Origin: CAYTGR01 sp964437445
GTDB lineage: Bacteria; Chloroflexota; Anaerolineae; B4-G1; SLSP01
DNA: 64,000 nt
Direction of reading: 5' to 3'
NCBI GenBank assembly: GCA_964437445.1
Contig: CAYTGR010000019.1
Span: forward strand, 1-64,000
The notes under the pieces are model-generated. The model saw nothing but the letters and a program-made list of their open reading frames with translations. It made no database searches and was not told where the DNA came from. Within the stretch, counting starts at the first letter, position 1. Each line of letters begins with the position of its first letter. A program made the position numbers and the translations under genes. This document shows positions 49,794-57,934 of this stretch, piece after piece.

Positions 49794-50544
49794 AGGGCGC
49801 CCTGCGAGGTAACAGCCAGTACACCAAAACCAGAGTAACCAGCAAAACAACGCCATAAATTGGCTCTCCTCCACGATCCGGTACATTCAATAAACCTTTG
49901 TCTTGCAGGAGATTCCATGCATAATGAAAACCTATCACACAACCTAAATTGCCTCGTTTGATGACCATCCCGCCCAAAACTATGCTAATCAGAAACGCAT
50001 AGACAAAAGCGAACCAATAGTAGTCGGGGTTAATCAGGTGTATGGCCGTAAAGAGACTTGCAGATATTATTAACCCTACCCCTATACTCACACGGTGTCT
50101 GAGCACAGAGAGTATGTAGCCGCGAAAGAGCCCCTCTTCCGCTATGGCGACTATCAACCAAAAGAACAACAGCGCCCCCACATCAACACTTGTAGTGGCG
50201 TGCCCTATTTGATCGAGACTCATTTCTTTTGTAATGAATACCATGCCCCCTGCTACCAAACCAATGGACAAACTCCCCCATACTATCCCCAGTAACAAAT
50301 CCATCCAAAACCCTTTATCCGGCCAACAGACGCCGATAAAACTTAACGGTTTGCGTTCCAGCCATAACTCCAACAGAAGGCTGATTATTATCGCCAGATG
50401 AAAAGCGTATTCCCCTATTGCTTCAACCTTAAGCAATGAAGCGAGTAGAGCAAACACTATCATCAGAATTATCACAAACACAAATACCCGCAGGATTTTC
50501 CAACCGGGACGCAATTCTTTGTTGCTGGAATAGAACAAGCTCAT
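49783..50544 (-). CDS. CPBP-family intramembrane metalloprotease-like protein
   Basis: A 253-residue protein with about eight TM helices and the CPBP (Abi) motifs: EEGLFRG near 140, SLFTAIH near 180 and HYAWN near 225. Such proteins act as membrane proteases in prenyl-protein processing, bacteriocin self-immunity or defence. ATG 50544 follows GGAGG by ten bases. The gene is more AT-rich than its surroundings. Its last codons lie in a direct repeat, so the original 3' end may have been replaced. It starts 38 bp after the GTTGGGC box of an attC-like site. Confidence 0.82.
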   Translation of the reverse strand: MSLFYSSNKELRPGWKILRVFVFVIILMIVFALLASLLKVEAIGEYAFHLAIIISLLLELWLERKPLSFIGVCWPDKGFWMDLLLGIVWGSLSIGLVAGGMVFITKEMSLDQIGHATTSVDVGALLFFWLIVAIAEEGLFRGYILSVLRHRVSIGVGLIISASLFTAIHLINPDYYWFAFVYAFLISIVLGGMVIKRGNLGCVIGFHYAWNLLQDKGLLNVPDRGGEPIYGVVLLVTLVLVYWLLPRRAPCER

Positions 50545-50582
50545 GGGTCTTATTTCCTCCAATTTCATGTACATAGTATAGC

Positions 50583-50717
50583 GCCCAACTGCTGGCGCTT
50601 CAGCTGCACCGCGCAGCGCAGCGGAGCGGCGTCAGGTGGAACTCCCCCTGGCTGGCTGCACCAGCCTCCCCCGGATGAACGGGCCGTTGGCCCGTTCTTA
50701 GCAAATGCTTGTTAGCC
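50583..50717 (-). repeat. attC-like recombination site, copy 1 (135 bp)
   Basis: Bounded by GCCCAAC (50583-50589; GTTGGGC on the minus strand, a perfect GTTRRRY) and GTTAGCC (50711-50717; GGCTAAC on the minus strand, one mismatch to RYYYAAC). The interior is largely self-complementary and its core is almost identical to copy 3. The stop codon of the 4-TM gene lies inside the outer box. Confidence 0.6.
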
Positions 50718-51446
50718 CGCCTTTTTCAGCCAAGGAACTTGAGTGTTTGCAGCAGTATTGAACCTTTCAATGCCCCGTCTGTGTTTAATCCGAGCATAAA
50801 TGCAGTGGACTTGAAAGGAAATAACAAACATAACTATACCACCGACGATAAGATTGCTGTGAGGAACAGTATCTTGGGACAAAAATTGTACCGTAATGAT
50901 CATAAGGCCAGTAAGAGCAAATCCGTTTACTATGCCGATAAATAGTTGGTGGGTTCCAAGGGGATATATCCACCATAACCTTTTGTTGATTTTTTCAACC
51001 AAGTTTATTTTTCGTGGTGAAATTGGACTGACTTCAGCAAAAGAGTTGTCAATATAAAAAATGTATGGTTTTTCGGTCTCTCTACCCTGAAACAGACGGT
51101 ATTTCAACAAATTTAATCCAAGGGCGAAGTTGGAGAGGTCAATGTTTCTGTTAACAATAGAATCTTGAATAACAATTCCAACTAATATGGCGAATACAAG
51201 CAAGCCCGCAACGCTTGGATACGATAGCAGCAAATTGCCACTGTTCACTTGGAAAAGCACGATGATGGCCCCTGTCACCGCAGACAGTAAAGTGAGATAG
51301 AAATTGAAAATCCCATTGATCGCGTTTTCCGTATGAATATATAAGTTTGATAGAGACGCATACTCTGCCTTTAAAATATCAATCGTTTCTTCCCTCTGTC
51401 CTGATTGACTAATTGGTGAGATATTGCTCTTGGGCTTCTTGTCCAT
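50712..51446 (-). CDS. Hypothetical protein with four TM helices
   Basis: A 244-residue protein with two pairs of TM helices (about 45-100 and 165-215) separated by a soluble stretch, and charged ends. It resembles in layout small membrane effector-type proteins such as SLATT-like families, but no signature is certain. Low GC and Ile/Asn-rich coding set it apart from most of the window. It starts 34 bp after an attC-like box, and its stop lies in the next attC-like site. No function is assigned. Confidence 0.6.
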   Translation of the reverse strand: MDKKPKSNISPISQSGQREETIDILKAEYASLSNLYIHTENAINGIFNFYLTLLSAVTGAIIVLFQVNSGNLLLSYPSVAGLLVFAILVGIVIQDSIVNRNIDLSNFALGLNLLKYRLFQGRETEKPYIFYIDNSFAEVSPISPRKINLVEKINKRLWWIYPLGTHQLFIGIVNGFALTGLMIITVQFLSQDTVPHSNLIVGGIVMFVISFQVHCIYARIKHRRGIERFNTAANTQVPWLKKAG

Positions 51447-51480
51447 AGGTTGAGATCCTCTAAGGCAATTTAGTAAGGTG

Positions 51481-51518
51481 GGCTAACGGCTGGCGTCGGC
51501 TCAAGCCGTAAGTTGGGC
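51481..51518 (-). repeat. Short attC-like site, copy 2 (38 bp)
   Basis: On the minus strand GCCCAAC (51518-51512) and GTTAGCC (51487-51481) enclose a self-complementary stretch with an ACGGCT/AGCCGT stem. It is shorter than the usual minimum for attC sites (about 57 bp). Confidence 0.4.
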
Positions 51519-51529
51519 GGCTCTTTGAG

Positions 51530-54500
51530 CTACGGCTGCCAGTTCCTGAGCACGAGGGGTATGTAGACATACCAGCGTGGTTTTTCGGATACTTTGATCA
51601 CAAACTCCTGCTCAGCGAATGTCCCCGTCCTATCTGTAGCGCGCAGCGTAACCGTACAAGTACCCGTATTGGCCGGTGTGCCGGCCAGCGTCGCCGTGCC
51701 GTTGCCGTGATCGGTCAGCGTCAGCCAGGCTGGGAGCGTGGAGGCGGTGATGGTCAGCGCGTCGCCGTGGATGAGGTCGGGGTCACCGGCGACGACAGCA
51801 TAGGCGTAGGGCGTGCCTTGCGTGGCGGTGAGCACCGGCGTGCTGGCAAAGTACGGCGCGTCGTTGACGTTGGCGACGGTGATGGTGAACGCCTGCGTGT
51901 CGGTCAGCCCGCCGCTGTCGGCCACCCGTAGCACCACCGGATGCTGGCCCACGTTGGCGTTGGAGGGCGTGCCGGAGAGGGTTGCCGTTCCGCCGCCGTG
52001 AGCGGTGAACGTGAGCCAGGCGGGCAATGTCGGTGCTGTGATGGTCAGAATATCGCCATAGATCAAGTCGGAGTCGGTGATGATGGCGGTATAAGTGTAG
52101 ATCATACCCTGCGTCGCAGTTGTGACCGGTGGGCTGGTGAAGCCCGGCGCATGGTTGGGACCCTTCTCATACGCCCCCATATCCACTATGGCGCTCCCGT
52201 TGCCGTCGCCATCCACAATGCGGGGGTTGCCGTCCAGGTCCGTGGTGACAGATACCGGCACGGCGCTGTTGATTCCGGCGTCAATCGCCGGGGAGGTCAG
52301 TTGCAGGCGCAGGTTGCCGCCGGCCGGGTTCACAAAACGCGGGTCGGCGTCAATGTTGCCGCCGCCATTGGTGCCGCAGGCAGAGTTCCAACTGCCCGAG
52401 CCGCCGCAGCCCTGGATGTCGCTGTAGGAGATGACCGGGATCCAGGTGTCGTCGTCATTGTAGATTTCGGACCCGCTGGAGGCCGAGTTGCCCCACAGAA
52501 TAACGTTCCTCAACTGCGGGACGCTGTAAGTATAGTTGGCTATCCCCCCGCCATTGTAGGTGGCCGTGTTGTCATTGAAAGTGACGTTTGACAGCGTCGG
52601 TCTGCTATTCGCCGCATTGCACATCCCACCGGCGATCAGGCCGGCTGCATTGCCCCTGAATATGACGTTTGACAACGTTGGGTTGCTGTAGAAACGGGTG
52701 TACATCCCGCCCCCGCTCTGATAGGCCGTGTTACTGTCAAAGATGACGTTCGTAAGCGTTGGGTTGCATTCAACATTGTTGTACATTCCCCCGCCGGATT
52801 CAGCCTCGTTGCCGCTAAAGATAACGTTCCTCAGCGTGGGGCTGCTGCCCGACTGACCGAACATCCCGCCGCCATCGTAGGTGGCCGTGTTGCCATTGAA
52901 GGTCACGTCCGTCAGCGTGGGGCTGCTCGACTCGTTTTCCATTCCGCCACCCTTTAAGCCCGCCGTGTTGCCATTGAACCTCACGTCTGATAGCGTCGGG
53001 CTACTCACGTTGTTGCACATTCCACCGCCATCATAGTCGGCTCTGTTTCCATCAAAGGTGACATCCGTCAGCGACGGGCTGCTGGAGTTGTTATTGTACA
53101 TCCCACCGCCAGAACCTGCGGAGTTCTCGTTGAAGGTGACGGCTGTCAGTGTCGGACTGCTGGCAGTGTTGTATATCCCACCGCCATAGCTGGAGGCTAT
53201 GTTGCCCTCAAAGGTGACGTCCGTCAGCGTCGGATTACTGGAATCATTGCACACCCCGCCACCCCCCTTGTGAGAACCAGTCGCCGAGTTGCCAGAGAAG
53301 GTGACATGGATCAGCGTCGGGTTGCTCTCATAGTTGGACATTCCACCGCCGTTGCTGTAATTACCATCGCCGGTAGCCGAGTTGTCCGAGAAGGTGACGT
53401 TCGTTAGTGTCGGGTTGCTGGCATAGTTGAACATTCCGCCACCGTAGAATGCCGTGTTGTCACTGAAAGTGACCTCCGTCAGTGTTGAACTGCTGTCAAA
53501 CCCGTTGTACATCCCGCCGCCGGTGTTGCCTGCTGTATTGCCGCTGAAGGTGATATTCATCAGCGGTGAGGCACTATGGTAATTGTACAACCCCCCGCCA
53601 TCGTTGGCAACGATATTCCCGTCAAAAGTGATGTCCGTCAGCGAGGGGCTGCTCTCATAATTGTACATCCCGCCGCCATCGGCTGCCTGGTTATAGCTGA
53701 AGATGACACTCGTCAGTGTCGGGCCGCTGCTGTTGTTGAACGCCCCGCCGCCAGAATTGCTGGCAGAGTTCCCGCTAAAGGTGACGTTTGCCAGCATTGG
53801 GCTGCTCTCATAGTTGTATACCCCGCCGCCGCGGGTAAAGGCCACGTTGCCCTCGAAGGTGACATCCGTCAGCGTGGGGCTGCTCCACTGATTGAGCATC
53901 CCGCCGCCGTACGCAGCCGCGTTGCCACTGAAGATGAGCGCCGTCAGCGTCGGGCTGCTCTCGTCGTTGAACATCCCGCCGCCGAGGTAATGTGGCCAGT
54001 TCTCCTCGGCCTCGACAGCATCGGCCAGCCCGGCGGTGATGAAAAAGCCATCCAGCACGGCGGTCTCGGTTACACCGTTGCTCATGACAACATGGTAGGC
54101 GTTCGTGCCGGTGATGTTGGCTGTGGTGGTCACCACGCCATGGGGATCGGTAGAGTCATTGCCGTCAATGTCACCGCTGAGGACCGTGGGGTGGGCCCGC
54201 CAGTCCCGCTGGGTGCGCAATGTCTCGGTGGCGACAAAGCCGCCATAGATGGCGACGCCGTTCCTCAGCGTAAAGGTGGCCTCCCGGTCGTTCGGATCGG
54301 TGGTGGGTTTGTGTACTCCCGCCTGGACCCAAATCTCGTCGCCGCTTTGGGCATTGTGCAGCGCAGTTTGCAGCGTACATGCGGTAGACCAGGAATCCCC
54401 GCAGGGCCACGCTGTGCTGCCATTCGGCCTGGCGCGAATCACGCTGGAGGTGGCGCGAGCAATGTCAGGGCCTGTGAACGTTGTGACCAGTAATGATACC

Positions 54501-54547
54501 CCCAGCAGAAGGGCTACTACTGTAAAGAAATGCATTATCTTTGCCAT
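51530..54547 (-). CDS. Secreted parallel beta-helix repeat protein with two Ig-like domains
   Basis: A 1005-residue protein: signal peptide (about 1-32), an N-terminal cap, then 18 repeats of about 24 residues of the form FSGNTA-GGGMYN with SSPTLT between (about 185-660), like Chlamydia-type polymorphic membrane protein repeats that fold as a right-handed beta-helix. Two He_PIG-type Ig-like domains (about 790-970) follow. It ends YVYIPLVLRNWQP, without a sorting tail. Surface binding or adhesion is likely. ATG 54547 follows GGAGG and lies 36 bp after an attC-like box. Confidence 0.85.
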   Translation of the reverse strand: MAKIMHFFTVVALLLGVSLLVTTFTGPDIARATSSVIRARPNGSTAWPCGDSWSTACTLQTALHNAQSGDEIWVQAGVHKPTTDPNDREATFTLRNGVAIYGGFVATETLRTQRDWRAHPTVLSGDIDGNDSTDPHGVVTTTANITGTNAYHVVMSNGVTETAVLDGFFITAGLADAVEAEENWPHYLGGGMFNDESSPTLTALIFSGNAAAYGGGMLNQWSSPTLTDVTFEGNVAFTRGGGVYNYESSPMLANVTFSGNSASNSGGGAFNNSSGPTLTSVIFSYNQAADGGGMYNYESSPSLTDITFDGNIVANDGGGLYNYHSASPLMNITFSGNTAGNTGGGMYNGFDSSSTLTEVTFSDNTAFYGGGMFNYASNPTLTNVTFSDNSATGDGNYSNGGGMSNYESNPTLIHVTFSGNSATGSHKGGGGVCNDSSNPTLTDVTFEGNIASSYGGGIYNTASSPTLTAVTFNENSAGSGGGMYNNNSSSPSLTDVTFDGNRADYDGGGMCNNVSSPTLSDVRFNGNTAGLKGGGMENESSSPTLTDVTFNGNTATYDGGGMFGQSGSSPTLRNVIFSGNEAESGGGMYNNVECNPTLTNVIFDSNTAYQSGGGMYTRFYSNPTLSNVIFRGNAAGLIAGGMCNAANSRPTLSNVTFNDNTATYNGGGIANYTYSVPQLRNVILWGNSASSGSEIYNDDDTWIPVISYSDIQGCGGSGSWNSACGTNGGGNIDADPRFVNPAGGNLRLQLTSPAIDAGINSAVPVSVTTDLDGNPRIVDGDGNGSAIVDMGAYEKGPNHAPGFTSPPVTTATQGMIYTYTAIITDSDLIYGDILTITAPTLPAWLTFTAHGGGTATLSGTPSNANVGQHPVVLRVADSGGLTDTQAFTITVANVNDAPYFASTPVLTATQGTPYAYAVVAGDPDLIHGDALTITASTLPAWLTLTDHGNGTATLAGTPANTGTCTVTLRATDRTGTFAEQEFVIKVSEKPRWYVYIPLVLRNWQP

Positions 54548-54583
54548 TTTACCCTCCTTGTGGATAAGACGATAGAGCCAGCT

Positions 54584-54719
54584 GCCCAACGGCCTGTGCT
54601 TCACCTGCGCCGCGCAGCGCAGCGGAGCGGCGTCAGGTGGAACTCCCCCTGGCCGGCGAGGCCAGCCTTCCAACCGGAGGAACGTGCAGGGCTACGTTCT
54701 TAGCGAACGCTTGTTATCT
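54584..54719 (-). repeat. attC-like recombination site, copy 3 (136 bp)
   Basis: Bounded by GCCCAAC (54584-54590) and GTTATCT (54713-54719, two mismatches). The central 60 bp (CGCGCAGCGCAGCGGAGCGG and onward) is almost identical to copy 1. The end of the restriction helicase gene (stop at 54700) runs into it. Confidence 0.6.
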
Positions 54720-57700
54720 GCCCGAACAGGATCCTCATGGAATCGTAATCCGCCCCACGTTCAAGGAAAAGAATGTGTTTTTCCGCAAACCTGACGCGAT
54801 CCCACGTTCCATCATCATAGCGCTGATAGAGGTCATCATATGGTGTCGCGGAGATAATAAAGGCGTCCAGAAAAACATTGGTCCTTTCGCTTCGTTTTCC
54901 GATTTCTCTTGCCAGTTCCGGTAGCCGCTCGTGCAGACGCGCTTTCTCATCATGGATGTAGGCTTTGGCGTGTATCATTCCATGGGGCTCAATGAACACA
55001 ATGCGCTGAGCGCCGCTATTCTGGTCAACGACCCATAGGATGAAGTCGGGATAGAAGCCGCGCTCCTCGAAGAAGCCTATTCCATAGCCGCGGCTTAAGT
55101 TACGCAGCAGGAATACTTCCTTGCCCGCCAGCGACTTGTCTTTCTCGGCATTCCAATACTCGCGCAGGTCGCGCACGAAGCGCGCCTCGCTCTCCTTTAG
55201 CCCCGGCGGGACGATTTGCGCTTTTTCCGGCATGTCCACCAGGAGCGGCTGGTAGAGGTGGCGGTCGAAATGAATGCGCGGCAGACCGGCGTTCTCTTGT
55301 TCACAAAGGCGCTGTTGCTCCTTGAGCAAGGCTTGTACGGCCTCCACCAAATGCTCTTCTGAACGCGGGACTCGGACTACGTAGCCTGCTTTTTCTTCGC
55401 TCACCCCCTGCGGCCTGAAGTCCAGGTTGGGATCGCTGGCATCCAGCGGCCGATAGACCATGGTTTGCTCATCCCATTGTTCGCGGCGCGTCTGATAGAA
55501 GCGGTCCAGATACCGGCAAAGGAGTTGCGTCACCGCCTGCTGGAGCAGGACGCGGTCGGCAAAGGATTGCGGCGCGAACACACGCTCATCGGCGATCAGT
55601 GTGCAGAGGGGAATATCCCTGTCATTTTTCAGGCCGATGATCTGGCGCGGTGTTTCCGGTTGAATGACCAGGTTGGTCAGCCCTTTGTGCGTCTTATACG
55701 CCAGCAAGTCGAGATAGGCCTGCTGCCAATCCACCCAGGCCAGGCTTTCGGGGGGCAGAGGGCGCGCCCGGCCGCTGCGCACCTCGACGGCGTGCAGGCC
55801 CAGCCTGGTGCTTTCCATGGCCTGCACCCTGACCGAGAGATCCACCTGCACGGAGATGGAAGCGTCCGGTTCGAGGAGCAGGCTGGCCTCGCGGGCGAAA
55901 TCGCGGCCCTCCGGCGGGCGCGGCACGACCAGCCCGCGTTGGAGAAATTGCTCGTTGGCCCAGACGAACAGCGGCAGTTCGATGGCCGGTTCGACCTCCA
56001 CGCCTTCGCGTTCCAGGTAGTCGCGGAATTGCGCCATGTAGTTGGCGCGCACGGCGAAAATGTTGAGCGTCTCCAGCAGACGGATGTGTTTGGGATGCGT
56101 CCCATCCAGCGCCGCACTGCGTTTGAGGCTCATCCCCTTGCCCTTGAGGCGCACGCCGCGCCCGAGAAGTTGGATGATCTGCGAGCCTTCCTGCCGCCCG
56201 ATGTTCAAGAGGCCCATGCTGGCCACGCGCCAGGAGTTCCAGCCTTCCATGAATTTCTTGGCGCCGATGAGCACATGGATTCCGGAGTCGGGGCGGTTGA
56301 TGCGCTCGAAGAGCGAAGCGGCAATGGCGTCGTCCTCCAGGGTGATGCCGCCGGCATCCTCCTCCACCAGTTTCTTGAAGGCGGAGGTGTCGCCGATGAA
56401 AATCAGGCCAAAATAGTCCTCGGCGCCCGCCGCCTTGAGGCCCAGTTCGCCGGGACTGCTCTTGATGTCGGCGAGATGCAGACCGCCGCCCGCCGGAGCG
56501 TGGAAGAGGCGCGCCAGGATGGCGGCATAGAGCTGCGCCGGAGTGAGATTCTCTTCTTTCAAGAAGGGGAAACGTCCGGCGAAAATATCCGCGCCGTCGG
56601 CGGAGACCAGCCCGGTTTTCCCGTCCAGGATGGCCTTGAGCGTTTTGACTGCCCAGGCGCGGTCGCTCAGCACGCGGTGCAGGAAGCGCGCCACGGTCAG
56701 CACGTCGCTGCGCGGCTTTTTGTTCTCGGTGTAAACGGCATTGACCGTGCTGCCGACGAACACCCAGAGCGGCTTCTCCAGGTTGTAGGGACGCAGGGCG
56801 TCATCCTGTTCTTCATAGAGCCGGATTTGCTCGTAAAACGAAAGCAGGTTGCCCAGGAGCAGGGTCTCCCCCTCACCCCAGCCCTCTCCCCTCTGGGGAG
56901 AGGGGGGCGCGTCGCGCAGGTTCAGGATGCGGAAGTCCTTGCCGAAGCCGTCGCCGTAGAAGTAGCGGTAGGAATAGTCGAAGACGATGGCCTTGCCGTA
57001 TTCGGCTGTCAGCGGGTCGTTGCGCGCCGCCGAAAGCGCCTGCCCGAAGGTGGCGCTGTACTCGAAGGTGAAGCCGGTCGCGCCCAGGGCGTCGCGGTAG
57101 CCGCGCCAGGCCTCGCCGCCGGAGCCTTTGTGACCTTCGTCCACGAAGATGAGATTGCGCCCTTCGAAGGTATCCACCGGCACGCTCATGCCGCCGCCGC
57201 GCTTTTCTTCCACCAGTTTGGTGATTTCGATGACCTGCACGGCGTCCCGCCCGCCCGTCCACAGGCCGCTCGTGTTCAGGTCGAAGCGCCGCGCCGGAAT
57301 GCCCGAGGCGGCGAGTTCCTCAAGGTGCTGCTCGCTCAGGCCCTCGTTGGGCGTGATGAGCAGGATGTTGTCCAGCGGGGGACGAGTCGCCGAATCGCCC
57401 GTACCGTAGTGCAGAAACTGGTAGTAGTTCAGGTGCAGGAGCAGGGTCTTGCCGCTGCCGGTGGCCATCCAGAAGGCCAGTTTGGTCAAATCGCCCTCGG
57501 TGAAGGGTTCGTCCTGCGGTTCGCCGGGCAGACGACGGGCGTTGCGCCCGGCGACAAAGGCATTCAGGTCGGCTAACAGTTGCGCTTTGGCGTTGAACAG
57601 GCAGTCGAGGACGATTTCGGTGTAGAGCGCCGCCAGGTACTGGAAGTAGCGCAGGGTGATTTTTTCCGTGCGCCCGCGGTTGATTTGCTCCAGGTGCCGG

Positions 57701-57933
57701 CGGATGTTCTGGTCGTAGCGTTCCAGGTCGGCGGCGGGAATCTTGACCTGACTGCCGCGGGCAATGAGATGGTGGTAGAGAAAACTATGCCCGTCCGCGC
57801 CAAAGCCTTCGGCCACGCTCTTGCAGTCTTCCAGGAGGGCGCGGTTGCTCGCATAGCCCAGGAGATGGTTGAGCCAGGCCAGCAGGACAAGGCGGTTTTC
57901 GAGTGTGACGTATTGCTGGAGGCCGTTCGGCAT
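54700..57933 (-). CDS. Type III restriction enzyme-like helicase/nuclease (Res)
   Basis: A 1077-residue DEAD/DEAH-type protein. Walker A ATGSGKT near 163, DEGH (motif II) near 270, and later helicase motifs including the QLLGRGVRLKGKG motif VI near 580. Near residue 960 the C-terminal nuclease-like part shows YPDFILWV and RIVFIEPHG, a PD-(D/E)xK pattern whose last residue would be His instead of Lys. An in-frame palindromic repeat encodes PPSPQRGEGWGEGE near 345-358. ATG 57933 follows the Mod stop by one base (TGATATG) with GGAGG upstream. It works with Mod to cut unmethylated foreign DNA. Confidence 0.85.
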   Translation of the reverse strand: MPNGLQQYVTLENRLVLLAWLNHLLGYASNRALLEDCKSVAEGFGADGHSFLYHHLIARGSQVKIPAADLERYDQNIRRHLEQINRGRTEKITLRYFQYLAALYTEIVLDCLFNAKAQLLADLNAFVAGRNARRLPGEPQDEPFTEGDLTKLAFWMATGSGKTLLLHLNYYQFLHYGTGDSATRPPLDNILLITPNEGLSEQHLEELAASGIPARRFDLNTSGLWTGGRDAVQVIEITKLVEEKRGGGMSVPVDTFEGRNLIFVDEGHKGSGGEAWRGYRDALGATGFTFEYSATFGQALSAARNDPLTAEYGKAIVFDYSYRYFYGDGFGKDFRILNLRDAPPSPQRGEGWGEGETLLLGNLLSFYEQIRLYEEQDDALRPYNLEKPLWVFVGSTVNAVYTENKKPRSDVLTVARFLHRVLSDRAWAVKTLKAILDGKTGLVSADGADIFAGRFPFLKEENLTPAQLYAAILARLFHAPAGGGLHLADIKSSPGELGLKAAGAEDYFGLIFIGDTSAFKKLVEEDAGGITLEDDAIAASLFERINRPDSGIHVLIGAKKFMEGWNSWRVASMGLLNIGRQEGSQIIQLLGRGVRLKGKGMSLKRSAALDGTHPKHIRLLETLNIFAVRANYMAQFRDYLEREGVEVEPAIELPLFVWANEQFLQRGLVVPRPPEGRDFAREASLLLEPDASISVQVDLSVRVQAMESTRLGLHAVEVRSGRARPLPPESLAWVDWQQAYLDLLAYKTHKGLTNLVIQPETPRQIIGLKNDRDIPLCTLIADERVFAPQSFADRVLLQQAVTQLLCRYLDRFYQTRREQWDEQTMVYRPLDASDPNLDFRPQGVSEEKAGYVVRVPRSEEHLVEAVQALLKEQQRLCEQENAGLPRIHFDRHLYQPLLVDMPEKAQIVPPGLKESEARFVRDLREYWNAEKDKSLAGKEVFLLRNLSRGYGIGFFEERGFYPDFILWVVDQNSGAQRIVFIEPHGMIHAKAYIHDEKARLHERLPELAREIGKRSERTNVFLDAFIISATPYDDLYQRYDDGTWDRVRFAEKHILFLERGADYDSMRILFGQITSVR
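56872..56912. repeat. In-frame CCCTCACCCC-type palindromic repeat, copy 1 (in Res)
   Basis: CCCTCACCCC, then CCCTCTCCCC, a short loop and GGGGAGAGGG. It is read in frame on the minus strand as PSPQRGEGWGEGE. Confidence 0.7.
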
Positions 57934-57934
57934 A

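Noticed and set aside
52600..54000. Regularly spaced repeats that could suggest CRISPR
   Set aside because: The period (about 72 bp) follows the protein repeat of the beta-helix gene, the repeats are imperfect and the spacers are coding; no cas genes are near.
49560..54720. Integron integrase or other recombinase next to the attC-like sites
   Set aside because: No tyrosine recombinase, transposase or resolvase motif is found in any frame in the window.
55465..57576. 703-codon plus-strand open frame
   Set aside because: It is antisense to the Res gene, whose helicase motifs are intact; the plus frame has a low-complexity, Arg/Gln/Ala-rich composition and no domain.
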